Part shown: positions 18,129 through 28,089 of the stretch, in pieces
Layout of the letters: every line of letters begins with the position of its first letter
Numbering within the stretch: position 1 is the stretch's first letter
DNA from: JAGVSR01 sp963778225
GTDB taxonomy: Bacteria > Pseudomonadota > Alphaproteobacteria > Rhizobiales > Hyphomicrobiaceae
Assembly: GCA_963778225.1 (NCBI GenBank)
Contig: CAVZTR010000010.1
Span: 1-64,000, forward strand
Length of the DNA stretch: 64,000 nucleotides
Reading direction: 5' to 3'
Notes under the pieces: model-generated
What the model was told of the DNA's origin: nothing
The model's input: the letters and a program-made list of their open reading frames with translations, nothing else
Databases searched by the model: none
Made by a program: the position numbers and the translations under genes

Positions 18129-19388
18129 CTAGGCTGCGTCCCGCCGCCATTGCGGGAACGGATCGGGGAGGTTCGCCCACGCCTTCGTGTCCACTTTACC
18201 GGTCTTGGGCAGGGGCAGCAGGCACGCGTCGAGTTCGGCCCGGATAGCGGCCTGGTCCATCTCGCGCGTCCCGATGAACACGATCTCCTGCCGCCGATCG
18301 CCCCATAATTCATGCCACGTCTTGTCGATCCGCTTCACGAGGCTCTCGTCTTTCGGCCAGTTCGACTTGGGCACGGCCGCCCACCAGTAGCCGATCGCTT
18401 CATGCCGCACGAGCGCCCCGGCCTGCGCCAGTTCACCCACCCACTGCGGCCGCGTGGCGAGCCAGAAGAAGCCCTTCGCGCGGATCACGCCGGGCCATGA
18501 CTTTGAGAAGAACGCATGCAATTTCGACGGTTCGAACGGGCCTCGCGCGCGATAGACGAAGCTCGAAATGCCATATTCCTCCGTCTCCGGCTGATGATCC
18601 TTGAAGCCGTTCAACTCCTTGAACCACGTAGGGTGCCGGTGCGCGGTATCGAAATCGAAGAGGCCCGTATCCAGGATCGAGCGGGGATCGACCTTGGCAT
18701 GGCTCGCTTCGATGATGCGCGCACCGGCATTGAGTGACCGCACGATCGCGCGCGCGGCTTCCCGTTCCGCCGGCGTCGCGATGTCGGTTTTGTTGAGAAT
18801 GATGACGTCGGCGAACTCGATCTGATCGACGAGAAGCTGGACCAGCGGCCGCTCATCTTCCTCGCCCGCGACCTCGCCGCGATCTTTCAGAAAATCGTGA
18901 GAGGAATAGTCCTTCAAGAGATGCGCCGTATCGACCACCGTCACCATGGTGTCGAGCCGCGCCACGTCCGAAAGGCTGACGCCATCCTCGTCCACGAACT
19001 CGAATGTCGTCGCAACCGGCAGCGGTTCCGCAATTCCAGTAGATTCGATCAGCAGATAATCGAACCGCCCCTCGCTCGCGAGCCGCCGGACCTCCTTCAA
19101 TAGATCGTCGCGCAACGTGCAGCAGATGCACCCGTTCGACATTTCGACCAGCGTCTCTTCCGTCCGCTTCAGGTCCGCCCCGCCGCGCTCCACCAACTCC
19201 GCGTCGATGTTCACCTCGCTCATGTCGTTGACGATCACCGCGACGCGCAGACCATCCCGGTTGTTCAGCACATGATTGAGCAGCGTCGTCTTCCCCGCGC
19301 CGAGGAACCCCGACAGCACGGTCACCGGCAGGCGGGTGTCCGGCGCATCAGACTGGCGATCGAGATGACGGGCAATCGGTTCGTCCAT
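18129..19388 (-). CDS. COG0523 (CobW-like) GTPase, probable zinc metallochaperone
   Basis: A 419-residue protein with P-loop LSGFLGAGKTTLLNHVL, the family metal-site CICCTLRDDLL (Cys-x-Cys-Cys) near residue 87, and NKTD guanine motif near residue 195; the C-terminal CobW_C domain has GFFWLATRP. ATG 19388 is chosen because GGAGG lies six bases before it; ATG 19403 is upstream without such a site. A Zur-like box at 19408-19421 sits in front. COG0523 proteins under Zur are thought to deliver zinc during starvation, which fits the divergent zur gene. Confidence 0.9.
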   Translation of the reverse strand: MDEPIARHLDRQSDAPDTRLPVTVLSGFLGAGKTTLLNHVLNNRDGLRVAVIVNDMSEVNIDAELVERGGADLKRTEETLVEMSNGCICCTLRDDLLKEVRRLASEGRFDYLLIESTGIAEPLPVATTFEFVDEDGVSLSDVARLDTMVTVVDTAHLLKDYSSHDFLKDRGEVAGEEDERPLVQLLVDQIEFADVIILNKTDIATPAEREAARAIVRSLNAGARIIEASHAKVDPRSILDTGLFDFDTAHRHPTWFKELNGFKDHQPETEEYGISSFVYRARGPFEPSKLHAFFSKSWPGVIRAKGFFWLATRPQWVGELAQAGALVRHEAIGYWWAAVPKSNWPKDESLVKRIDKTWHELWGDRRQEIVFIGTREMDQAAIRAELDACLLPLPKTGKVDTKAWANLPDPFPQWRRDAA

Positions 19389-19407
19389 GTTGGCCTCCAG
19401 CATTTCG

Positions 19408-19421
19408 GATGTTATAATATC
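19408..19421. promoter_or_regulatory. Zur-like box in front of the COG0523 GTPase gene
   Basis: GATGTTATAATATC is a near-palindrome. Its reverse complement GATATTATAACATC matches the box before the TonB receptor gene at 20107-20120 in 13 of 14 positions. It lies between the GTPase gene and zur. Confidence 0.72.
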
Positions 19422-19543
19422 CGCTACAAAGCCGAGGCTTGGCTGTCAAGTCGTCGGGGGCAGCTAGGTTGGCGGGATGAAGTGGGGTGAACTCCAAATT
19501 CAGTTCTCAAAGCAGGCCGCAATCATCCGCGACCGGAGAAATC

Positions 19544-20014
19544 ATGGAAGTTTGCCTTGCGAACACCGTGCTGATGCCGGACAAAGCCGTCGTGACAAAG
19601 AAATCCACAAAACGCCGCCCGTCCACGGAGCAGGACCGCCTCATCTCGGACGCGCTGCGCGGTGCCGGCCGTCCGGTCAGCGCTTATGAGATCATTGACA
19701 GCTTGCGCGACAGGGCCACGCTCGCCCCGCAGACTGTCTATCGGTCCCTGGACCGCCTGATCGCCTCCGGCGCCGCCCATCGCCTCGAAAGCCTCAATGC
19801 CTTCGTTGCGTGCAGCCATGCGGTCCACAAAGGCTCGGCCGTGTTCGCCATCTGCGACCGCTGCGGTGGCGTCGACGAATTCGACGAGCCCAAAGCCTTG
19901 AAAGCACTCGCTGACTGGGCCTCGGCTGCGCAATTTGCGTTGCGCCAGATGACCCTGGAACTGCGCGGCACCTGCGCCCGCTGTAACGATCAATCCTCAC
20001 CCGCTGCTGGCTGA
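19544..20014 (+). CDS. zur: Fur-family regulator, probable zinc uptake regulator Zur
   Basis: A 156-residue Fur-superfamily protein from ATG 19544, which follows CCGGAGAA; a longer frame upstream is in phase. The winged helix includes GRPVSAYEIIDSLR and TVYRSLDRLIASGAAHRL, and metal sites are represented by the CDRCGG motif near residue 106 and a second CARC near the end, as in Zur. Under zinc-replete conditions it would repress the COG0523 GTPase and the TonB receptor through the AT-rich boxes at 19408 and 20077-20120. The zinc assignment rests on family and neighbours. Confidence 0.85.
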   Translation: MEVCLANTVLMPDKAVVTKKSTKRRPSTEQDRLISDALRGAGRPVSAYEIIDSLRDRATLAPQTVYRSLDRLIASGAAHRLESLNAFVACSHAVHKGSAVFAICDRCGGVDEFDEPKALKALADWASAAQFALRQMTLELRGTCARCNDQSSPAAG

Positions 20015-20076
20015 GTGTGGCCGACGGGCCGCACAACGATCGAACTCGATCGGTCGTCAGACCACAGCCCTTGCAT

Positions 20077-20120
20077 GTCCGGATAATATCCGCTTCTCTC
20101 GGATGAGATAGTATAACATC
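20077..20120. promoter_or_regulatory. Zur-like boxes in front of the TonB receptor gene
   Basis: GATAGTATAACATC at 20107-20120 matches the inverted box before the GTPase gene at 13 of 14 positions. A weaker second site lies just upstream at 20077-20090 and ends GGATAATATC; it shares ATAATATCCGCT with the GTPase box and its flank. The strong box ends 11 bases before the receptor start codon. Confidence 0.7.
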
Positions 20121-20131
20121 CGGGAAGCAAC

Positions 20132-22393
20132 ATGCGTCATGACTTGGCACGGCACAGCGGTCCGATAAGCCTTCGGCGGCGTCTCCTGATTTCGACAGCG
20201 GCGATCCCCTTCGCATGCATGCTGCTCGGGCAAACCGCTTCGGCACAAACCGCCGAGACGCTCCAACTGCCCGAAGTGGTGGTCACCGCGCCCAGTCCAG
20301 TCGCAAAGCCAAAGAAGCGGCCAGCGAGTAATCCCGCGCCTCAACCGGCCGCGGCCCAATCGGCCTCACAGTCCTCGGCGTCTGAGCCTGAGCCTGTGGG
20401 CCCCACGGATGAGATCGACGCCCCCGATATCCCTTCCGCACCGTTGCCTGGAACGCTGCTCGTCGTGGATGACGCCTTCGTTCCCGTAACCGTCGCCACG
20501 GAGCGTGAAATCCTGGCGACGAACGGCGCCACCATCACCGAATCTCTCCAGAATAGACCCGGCATCTCCGGCACCAACTTCGCGGCGGGTTCCAACCGCC
20601 CCATCATTCGCGGTCTTGATACCTATCGCGTGCGCGTGCAGGAGAATGGCATCGGCACCGGCGATGTCGCGGCCCTATCCGAAGACCACGCGGTCCCCAT
20701 CGACCCCAATGCGGCCTCCCGCATCGAAGTTATTCGCGGTCCCGCAACGCTGCGCTACGGCAGCCAGGCCATCGGTGGCGTCGTGGCGGTTGAGAACGAC
20801 CGCATTCCGTCGGCAATTCCCAAAGGCGGGTTTTCCGGCGAAATACGCGGCGGTCTCTCCTCTGTCGATGAAGGCCGCGACGGCGCGTTCCGCGCAACCG
20901 CCGGCTCCAACGGTGTCGCGGTCTACGCCGACGGCTTCAAGCGTCAAGCCGAAGATTACGACACGCCGCGCGGCCGCCAGCTCAACTCCTATGTCGATAG
21001 TGAAGGCGGCGCGCTGGGCGTCTCCATGGTTGGTCTTTCCGGCTTCCTTGGCGTGTCGATCTCTCGCTTCGAAAGCCTGTACGGCATCCCGGGCGAAGAA
21101 GGCGTCGAAGAACAGAAGCGCATCGATCTTGAGCAGGACAAACTGCAGGTCAGGGGCGAATGGCGCGTCCAGGATTTCGGCGTCGAAGCCTTGCGTGTCT
21201 GGTTCGGGGCATCGGATTACGCCCACCAGGAGGTTGTGGAGGATGGTGAGGCAAAAGCGAATTTCGCCAATGAAGAGTACGAAGGCCGAGTGGAGCTGCA
21301 GCATCTGCCAATCGTGACGACCTTGGGCACGCTGCGCGGTGCGATCGGAACTCAGTTTGTATCGCGAAACATGGAGGGTCTCTCTCTCGAGGACGATGCC
21401 AATAGTCTGCTCGAACCGACCGAGACAGACAGCATCGCGGCTTTCGTCTTCGAGGAATTGGACGTCACGCAGCAACTGACACTGCAGGCAGCGCTGCGCA
21501 TCGAGCACACGGCAGTCGAAGGCTTCGAGCGATCTGAACGACGGCGTGACTGCTAGCCCGGAGCCGCGATTTCACGCCCGTCAGTGCCAGCATCGGCGGC
21601 CTCTACAGATTGCCGGGCGCGCACGTCGTCTCGCTCAACGCACAGTACGTCGAGCGCGCTCCCGACGCTGGAGAACTTTTCTCCGGGGGCGTGCACGAAG
21701 CGACGGGAACGTTCGAAATTGGCAATGCAAATCTTGAACTTGAACGCGCCGCAACGATCGAGGCAGGATTGCGCAAGGCAACCGGCGCATTCCGGTATGA
21801 CGCGACCGCTTACTACACTGAGTTCGATGGCTTCATCTTCAAGGGCCTCACCGGTCGCGAATGCGGCGAAACGATCTCGAGCTGCGGCGTCGCTGGAAGA
21901 CGACCTCGACGAAGTGCTGTTCGATCAGCGCGATGCCACCTTCTATGGCGTCGAGATATCGGCCCAATATGACGTCGCCCCCATCTGGAATGGCTTCTGG
22001 GGCATCGAAGGCCAGTACGACTTCGTCAACGCTGAGTTCGATGGTGGCGTCAATGTTCCGCGCATCCCGCCCCATCGGCTCGGCGGCGGTCTCTACTACC
22101 GCGATGCCAACTGGCTGGCGCGAGCCGGCGTTCTCCATGCCTTCGACCAAAACCGCTTCGCGCCCGAATTCGACGAAGTTGCAACCCCCGGCTACACCCT
22201 CGTCTCCGCCGAGTTGAGCTACACCGCGCGCATGACCGGACTAGGCGATTTGGGCCAGGAGATCACGATCGGTCTCAAGGGCGAAAACCTGGCCGACGAC
22301 GTGGTCCTGAACCACGCCTCTTTCCAGCGACGCGAGGAGGTCCTTCTGCCCGGAGCCAACGTGCGCCTGTTCGGCTCGATCAAGCTGAACTGA
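20132..22393 (+). pseudogene. TonB-dependent outer-membrane receptor (ZnuD-like), two frameshifts
   Basis: The gene would encode a receptor of about 750 residues. A signal peptide ends ACMLLGQTASAQ. A TonB-box-like segment (LPEVVVTAP) precedes a Pro/Ala-rich spacer, and a plug domain contains IIRGLDTYRVRVQENG and IEVIRGPATLRYGSQAIGG. The beta-barrel starts in frame, leaves it near 21540, continues in a second frame (GGLYRLPGAHVVSLNAQYVE) to about 21885, then returns to the first frame and ends in VRLFGSIKLN at 22393. The two shifts cancel, which suggests sequence errors or recent damage. The Zur-like boxes upstream suggest zinc uptake, as with ZnuD. Confidence 0.82.
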
Positions 22394-22497
22394 CCGCCTC
22401 GACCGTGACAGGTTTGTGATCCGCCCTCGATTACCGATCGTTCATCCTCATAGCGGGTCAACATCGAGGGGCGCGGACCTACGGGCCGTGAGAGGCG

Positions 22498-23466
22498 ATG
22501 CAGCGTCGGAACGGTGGGTGCGGCAGCGGGGGTCTGACCCAACTCCTGATTGTGCTTCACCTTTTCGCCGGCGCCTCCTCCGTCTCGTACGCCGCCGACG
22601 CGCTCCCGCCCGCTGTGAACGCGGCCGAACCGGCGTTCGTGACCCCCACCATGAAGCTTCCCGGCCAGCTGCTGAAACCCGTTGAGCCTCATTTCGACGT
22701 CACAACCATGGAAATCCGGGCAGCGGAGGGTCTCGCCAACGACACCACGGCCGGCGAGATCACATCGGCGCTCTTCAGCGCGAGCAAAACCGGCGCCGTC
22801 GTCGACTTCTCGCGTCGAGGTCTGAAACACCTCGACCTCTCCGAACTCGACTTCAAGGGCGCTCTCCTCACGCGATCCGATGTTTTCGGGACGGACCTCT
22901 CGAAAGCCAATCTGTCCCGCACCGATCTGGCGGGCGCCCGCCTCGATCGCACCGTGCTCACGTTTGCAAATTTCAACGGCGCGAACCTGGAGGGCGCTAC
23001 CCTCATGCGCCCCACGATCTACTCAGATCTGCGCTCAGACTGGCGCGAAGCCCCGGTCTTCGACAATGCCAATCTGCGCGGCGTGCGCCTGACCGGCCGC
23101 ATCGACGGCGCGTCCTTCAAGGGCGCCGACCTCTCCGGCTTCGACTTCTCCCCCCATGATCCCCGCGCCGATATCTCGTTCCTGCCGCGCAACTTCTGCC
23201 GCGGCTGCCGCTTCGACAACGCGACGCTGCGCGGCGCCAATTTCGACGACGCCTCCCTCGCGATGGCTTCTTTTGCCGGAGCCAACCTCGCCGGCGCGCG
23301 CCTCACCAGAACGGATCTCTCGCGCGTCGATTTCACCGGTGCGGACTTGACCGGAGCGGATTTGACGGGAGCGGATCTGGCGGATGCGGACTTGAGGCAG
23401 GTCAAAGGCCTTGAAAGCGTCAAGGGTTTGGGCCTAGCTCTCAACCTGGAACGAGCGCTGAGATAA
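22498..23466 (+). CDS. Secreted pentapeptide-repeat protein
   Basis: A 322-residue protein with a signal-peptide-like N-terminus (LLIVLHLFAGASSVSYAA) and many A(D/N)LxG-type repeats from residue about 110 to 310, for example LSKANLSRTDLAGARL and FTGADLTGADLTGADLADAD. These fold as a right-handed quadrilateral beta-helix. One insertion with two Cys (NFCRGCRF) interrupts the repeats near residue 235. The function is unknown. It lies between the zinc island and the C1 genes and reads toward the DUF1194 gene. Confidence 0.82.
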   Translation: MQRRNGGCGSGGLTQLLIVLHLFAGASSVSYAADALPPAVNAAEPAFVTPTMKLPGQLLKPVEPHFDVTTMEIRAAEGLANDTTAGEITSALFSASKTGAVVDFSRRGLKHLDLSELDFKGALLTRSDVFGTDLSKANLSRTDLAGARLDRTVLTFANFNGANLEGATLMRPTIYSDLRSDWREAPVFDNANLRGVRLTGRIDGASFKGADLSGFDFSPHDPRADISFLPRNFCRGCRFDNATLRGANFDDASLAMASFAGANLAGARLTRTDLSRVDFTGADLTGADLTGADLADADLRQVKGLESVKGLGLALNLERALR

Positions 23467-23500
23467 ACGGCGCCGCAAAGTCTGGGTGGAAAGTGCACGC

Positions 23501-24250
23501 ATGCCAATCGTCTCGCCGTTGAAGGCCCGCGGCGCCCGCTGGGCCGCGCTCGTTGCTCTGGCGTTGGCGATCGGTGGGCCTATCGCGGGTCGTGCCCAAG
23601 ATATGCCGGAAGTCGACACGGCGCTTGTCGTGTCGATCGACGTTTCGAATTCCGTCGATGCAACGCGCTATCGGCTGCAGCTCGAAGGCATCGCAAAAGC
23701 GCTGGAAGACGATAGCGTCATCGAAGCCATTCTCAGCGGCGGCCGCGGCGGCATACTGATCTCGCTTGTCATGTGGGCCGACAAGCCGAAAATCTCGGTA
23801 CCCTGGTCGCGGATTTCTTCAAAGGAAGAGGCGCTGGCCGTCGCACAGCAGGTGCGCCGGCTGCCGCGTGAAGGTGGCGAGTTCACCTGCATGTCGGGGA
23901 TGATGCGCATGATCGCCGACAAAGTCGTGACTCAGATCCCCGCCACCGCCAATCGCATCGTTGTCGATGTGTCCGGCGACGGCAAAGACAACTGCAACCG
24001 CGAGGAACCGGTCGACGTCGTGCGCGATGAACTCGTCAACTCCGGCGTGATCATCAACGGCCTTCCAATCCTCGAAGGCGACGATGGTCCCTCACTCGAG
24101 GGTTGGTATACGGACCACGTGATCGGCGGCCCAGGCGCCTTTGTCCTTCCCGCGAAGGGCTTCGGCGACTTCGAGCGCGCCATCCGTCAGAAGTTCGTCA
24201 ACGAGATCAGCGGCACGATGCCGGTCTCCAAATACGCAAAGGCGGACTGA
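23501..24250 (+). CDS. Secreted DUF1194 (von Willebrand A-like) protein
   Basis: A 249-residue protein with a signal peptide (ARWAALVALALAIGG) followed by a VWA-like domain that begins VDTALVVSIDVSNSVDATRY. The DVSNS motif is the metal-ion-dependent adhesion site. Later segments IVVDVSGDGKDNC and GVIINGLPI agree with DUF1194. ATG 23501 is chosen; a GTG at 23486 is in frame. The function is unknown. It lies 34 bases after the pentapeptide gene and may be cotranscribed. Confidence 0.82.
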   Translation: MPIVSPLKARGARWAALVALALAIGGPIAGRAQDMPEVDTALVVSIDVSNSVDATRYRLQLEGIAKALEDDSVIEAILSGGRGGILISLVMWADKPKISVPWSRISSKEEALAVAQQVRRLPREGGEFTCMSGMMRMIADKVVTQIPATANRIVVDVSGDGKDNCNREEPVDVVRDELVNSGVIINGLPILEGDDGPSLEGWYTDHVIGGPGAFVLPAKGFGDFERAIRQKFVNEISGTMPVSKYAKAD

Positions 24251-24311
24251 AACCAGTCCGCCCCGCGAAGCAAACAAATTGAGTTCCGGCTAAAGGCGCC
24301 GCGTCGAACGA

Positions 24312-24512
24312 TCAGGTATCGTTCATCGTGGTCGGCTGGCACTTCCACTTCTTCACCGTCCACTGCGGATGGCTCTCCTGCCAGTTGGCCAGGAACGGCG
24401 GCGCAAGGAGCGCGCACTGGATGGTGTCCATGTCGCCATCGACAGGCAAAGTGTAATCCTTGCAGCTCGAAGGATCTGCGATGAGACAGGCAGAGATGAC
24501 GATCGTCAGCAT
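24312..24512 (-). CDS. Small secreted Cys-containing protein, unknown function
   Basis: A 66-residue protein beginning MLTIVISACLIADPSSCKDY, with a short hydrophobic start and three Cys outside the first one (SSC, IQC, KWKC). From memory, similar small proteins occur widely in alphaproteobacteria, with the pattern of an early CLI, a middle C and a final WxC. It lies about 160 bases after fhcC on the same strand, so it could be the last gene of that operon. No function is known. Confidence 0.6.
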   Translation of the reverse strand: MLTIVISACLIADPSSCKDYTLPVDGDMDTIQCALLAPPFLANWQESHPQWTVKKWKCQPTTMNDT

Positions 24513-24670
24513 GGGGCCGTTTTCTCCCGATTTTCATTGCGGGCGACATGCCCGGACCGCTGACACGAAAATGCGCGGCGTATGATGACTTACGCCCGCA
24601 TTTTACGGCCGGATCAACCGGCGGGGAAAGCGCCCGGGTGAAATTCGGTTCCGTTCTCGCCCGGCAGCCT

Positions 24671-25471
24671 TCAACCGGTCAGCAGCAACTCGCCCTTGCC
24701 GATCGTGGCCATGTCGCCCGCGTACCGGCGAACCTTGGCCGGCAACGGCGGCGGCGCCAGTGAGCCGAGTTCGGCCGCCACGAAACGGCTGATAAGGCGC
24801 AAGAAAACCATGTCGTGCTGGCCGCAGTCAGAGAACGTCGCAAGCATCTGCTCGGCTCTCGGGCCAATGAGGGTGCCGCGCCGCATGAGCGGACCCGCAC
24901 CCGGACCAAAACCGCCCTCTGCCCATATCGTCCCGCCCGCCATGCGCGAACCTGCGGCCGCGCCCGTCTTGCCCTTCACGACAATGGTCCCGCGGCGCAT
25001 GCGGTCGCCCGCGCGATCCCCGATATCTCCGCCGACGCGAATGACGCCGCCTGCCATGCCGAACTTTTCTCCCGGCAGAAGGCCGCCGACGAAGTTCCCG
25101 GCCGAACCCGCCACCGTCAAAAGCCCGCGCTTCATGCCCGCGCCCAGGTAATCTCCAGCCGACCCCCTGATGTCGAGCCGCCCGCCCTTCATGAAGCGGC
25201 CCGCGTATTGCCCCACGTCGCCTTCGACCACCAGCGTGCCCGACGCCAGCCCATCGCCGATGCCGTCGCAGGTGCCCGTTGGCCCCGAAAGGATCAGCGT
25301 GTTCGCGTCAGCAATGGCGGTGATCTCGAACAGGTCGCCGAGCGTCGCGTCCTCGAACGGGAGCCGCGCGACCTCGTCCGCCGTCCGCGCCGTCAGCGGC
25401 TCCGGCTGAAGGCACGACAGATCGAGACGCCCGGCCGGAGCCGATTTCAAACGAAGCCTGAGCCCGCTCAT
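24671..25471 (-). CDS. fhcC: Formyltransferase/hydrolase complex subunit C
   Basis: A 266-residue protein similar to formylmethanofuran dehydrogenase subunit C. It consists largely of a Gly-rich beta-helix with repeated G-x-x-x-G-x-x-M-x-x-G units (GDIGDRAGDRMRRGTIVVKG). In the bacterial Fhc complex it supports the active-site subunits. Its ATG overlaps the fhcD stop as ATGA, so it is the last Fhc gene of a fhcBADC operon. Full family length. Confidence 0.94.
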   Translation of the reverse strand: MSGLRLRLKSAPAGRLDLSCLQPEPLTARTADEVARLPFEDATLGDLFEITAIADANTLILSGPTGTCDGIGDGLASGTLVVEGDVGQYAGRFMKGGRLDIRGSAGDYLGAGMKRGLLTVAGSAGNFVGGLLPGEKFGMAGGVIRVGGDIGDRAGDRMRRGTIVVKGKTGAAAGSRMAGGTIWAEGGFGPGAGPLMRRGTLIGPRAEQMLATFSDCGQHDMVFLRLISRFVAAELGSLAPPPLPAKVRRYAGDMATIGKGELLLTG

Positions 25472-26385
25472 GCGACGTAATCCTTCAGGTGATAGTGGTG
25501 CTGGCCGAGCTTGCCGCCGTAGTTGCCGGCGGAGACGCGCGTCACGCCCTTCGCCGCACCGATATCGGTCACGGCCTTGAGGCCGACCCGCATGGCGTCC
25601 GAGACCGCCTTCGACGTCAGCCCGTCGATGACGATTTCCAAAACTGCGATGGTGTCGGCATCAAGTTCGGTTTTCGTGGTGCCCTTCAGCGTCGGACAGA
25701 ACGCGTTGTTCGTCGAGGCGACCGCGCCCTTGTACTTCGATCCGACCTTCGAACCCGAGCGCACGATGCCGCCCGGAAACGGCGTAATGACGTCCGGGAC
25801 CTTGGCAATCGCCGCCACCGCCGCTTCCGTCGTCTCCAGCAGCCCTGCGCGATCGCGCCCGAGAATGAGCAAGTTGCCCCCACCCACGGCATCCGTCGTG
25901 AACCCGCACGTATCTTCGATGGTGAACTCGCCGTCCATCACCGGCACGCGCCAGAAACGCCGCCCGCCGAACCGCTTCGACATCTGCCAGCCATCGCCGA
26001 AAAACCTTGGGCCCGCCGACAGTGCAAGCCTCTGCGGACTGTCGAGACCATTGTAGCAGGCCGATCCGGGGCTGGTCAGAACGCACTGACCGACGCGGTT
26101 TTTCAGCTGCGGCAGGATCGCGTCCGGCGAGAATCCGAACACCAGCACGCGCACGCCCGGCCGCCCATCAGGCGTCTCCGACGCCGGCACCTCATAATCG
26201 ATGCCGCACTCTGCGCCGCACCCGATCACCGACGTGCCGAAGCCCGTCATGGTCGTCGCCGCGATCATCGCCCACTTGAGCGTATCGGCCGTGATGATGA
26301 GCGCCGTCCCGCTCATGCCGAACGCTTCAGCGAATGTGTCGTCGATGGCGACGCCGTTGACATTCATGTTCTGGCTGCCCGTCAT
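25468..26385 (-). CDS. fhcD: Formylmethanofuran:H4MPT formyltransferase subunit D
   Basis: A 305-residue Ftr-family enzyme from ATG 26385, which overlaps the fhcA stop as ATGA. It transfers the formyl group between tetrahydromethanopterin and a methanofuran analogue. The family opening is VNGVAIDDTFAEAFGMSGT, followed by TMTGFGTSVIGCGAECGID, and later ITPFPGGIVRSGSKVGSKY. With FhcA, B and C it converts formyl-H4MPT to formate, the main formaldehyde-disposal route in methylotrophic alphaproteobacteria. Confidence 0.96.
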   Translation of the reverse strand: MTGSQNMNVNGVAIDDTFAEAFGMSGTALIITADTLKWAMIAATTMTGFGTSVIGCGAECGIDYEVPASETPDGRPGVRVLVFGFSPDAILPQLKNRVGQCVLTSPGSACYNGLDSPQRLALSAGPRFFGDGWQMSKRFGGRRFWRVPVMDGEFTIEDTCGFTTDAVGGGNLLILGRDRAGLLETTEAAVAAIAKVPDVITPFPGGIVRSGSKVGSKYKGAVASTNNAFCPTLKGTTKTELDADTIAVLEIVIDGLTSKAVSDAMRVGLKAVTDIGAAKGVTRVSAGNYGGKLGQHHYHLKDYVA

Positions 26386-28067
26386 TTGCGCGCCCCGACC
26401 GGCTGGACGATGAGGCAACCACACGTGCCCGGCGCATGCCCGCAGCCGGCCGTGATGATCTCCTCGTCATGCAGACGGAAGTTCTCCATCTGCACCGTGT
26501 GATACGTGTCGAAGTAGTCCTTCAGCGGCTTCTCGGTGCGCTTGCGATCGTACTCCGGCCGCACGACATGCGTCGCCCCCGTGACGACCTTCACGATTTT
26601 TCCGTTGCGCACGATCATTTCGCCGTTCTTGAACACGAACAGCGGCGTCGTGAACATCGCCTCGCGATCCGGGTTGTCGTCGTACACGGTGATATCGGCG
26701 CACGCGCCGGGTCCCAGATGCCCGCGATCCCTGAGGCCGAGCGACTTCGCTGGTCCCGCGCGCGTCATGATTGCGATTTCATAGAGCGAGTACTCGCGCG
26801 TGATCGAGCCGAGGATCGTTGCCGCCTGCGCGCCCGGATGGATGCGCCGCAGATGTTCGTTGCGGAACGTCTTGTCCATGAGCAGCCGGATCAAATGCGG
26901 ATATGTGGTGAACGGCGCGCCATTCGGATGATCCGTCGTGAGGAAGATCCGCCACGGATCGTTCACAAGTAGGAACATCTCCAGGCCGATCGCCCACTGC
27001 AGCGCGTTGACGAAGCTCTTGTCGCGATACTTCATCGGCACCACGCCGCAGCCGGCGTCGCACTCGATGTCCATCACCACCCACTTCTTCGGATGCGCGC
27101 TCTTCGTATTGCCGTACTGCCGCATCGAATCGCCCGATGCCGTGCAGGTCTGGCCGAACATGATCTGCCCGATATCGAGAGACACGTTCGTGTGCTGGTT
27201 TAGCAGTTCCGCAATCTCTGCCGCACCCGACGAGAACTTCATGTCGCCTTCCGTTCCGTAGCTGTGGAACTGAATGTGCGTCAGATGGATGGGCGTGCCT
27301 TCGGCTGCCCGGATGGTTGCGAGCGTCGTCTCCTTGTTGCCCGGCACACCCAGGTTGCAGCCGTGGATGTGGATCGGATGCGGCACACCCAGTTCCTGCA
27401 GCGACCGGCCGAGCGTCAGAATGATATCGCGCGGGGTCACGCCGTAGAACGCGTGCTTCTCGTCGAGATCGAGTTTGCGCTGGTTGAACTTGAACGCCGA
27501 GATGCCGCCCGGATTGACGACCTTCACGGCGAGCGCCTGCGCCGCATGCATGGTCCAGGCGATGTAATCCTTGATCTCTTCCTTGTCGGCGCCGCGCGTC
27601 AGCAGCCGCAGAAAGTAATCGTCCGATCCCAGCATCACGAACGCGCCCTTGTCGATCATGGGCGTGTCGGCCATTTCCATGTGCGCCTGGCGGGCATTCA
27701 CGGGCAGCATGGCCGGCTCGAAAGCCGCCGTGTAGCCCATCTCCGCATAGCGATAGCCGGCCGTCAGCGTCGAGGGCACGGCATGTCCGCATCCCGCGCG
27801 TGTCAGGTCACCGCGCGCGACCTCATCGTGCTGGTGATCCTCCGGCAGCATCATGCGGGCGATCGTCACCTTGCCGCCGCCGATATGCGAGTGCGGGTCG
27901 ATGCCGCCGGCCATCACGACTTTGCCGGCGAGATTGTATTCCTGATGCACGGTTTCGTTCGTGCCGGGCGTCACGATGCGGCCGTCGCGCACGAAGATGT
28001 CGCGCACCTGTCCATCGATACCGTTTGCGGGATCGTAGACCTTACCGCCGGTGAACTTGATCAGCAT
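26382..28067 (-). CDS. fhcA: Formyltransferase/hydrolase complex subunit A
   Basis: A 561-residue amidohydrolase-fold subunit that hydrolyses formyl-methanofuran to formate. Metal-binding motifs include GIDPHSHIGGGK near residue 57, HIHGCNLG near residue 235, and TTDHPNGAPF near residue 386 with the catalytic Asp. A Cys-rich end reads TAGCGHAPGTCGC. It matches formylmethanofuran dehydrogenase subunit A in length. It lies between fhcB (22-base gap) and fhcD (4-base overlap). Confidence 0.96.
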   Translation of the reverse strand: MLIKFTGGKVYDPANGIDGQVRDIFVRDGRIVTPGTNETVHQEYNLAGKVVMAGGIDPHSHIGGGKVTIARMMLPEDHQHDEVARGDLTRAGCGHAVPSTLTAGYRYAEMGYTAAFEPAMLPVNARQAHMEMADTPMIDKGAFVMLGSDDYFLRLLTRGADKEEIKDYIAWTMHAAQALAVKVVNPGGISAFKFNQRKLDLDEKHAFYGVTPRDIILTLGRSLQELGVPHPIHIHGCNLGVPGNKETTLATIRAAEGTPIHLTHIQFHSYGTEGDMKFSSGAAEIAELLNQHTNVSLDIGQIMFGQTCTASGDSMRQYGNTKSAHPKKWVVMDIECDAGCGVVPMKYRDKSFVNALQWAIGLEMFLLVNDPWRIFLTTDHPNGAPFTTYPHLIRLLMDKTFRNEHLRRIHPGAQAATILGSITREYSLYEIAIMTRAGPAKSLGLRDRGHLGPGACADITVYDDNPDREAMFTTPLFVFKNGEMIVRNGKIVKVVTGATHVVRPEYDRKRTEKPLKDYFDTYHTVQMENFRLHDEEIITAGCGHAPGTCGCLIVQPVGARK

Positions 28068-28089
28068 GGTTCAGTTGTTCTTTCGAAGA

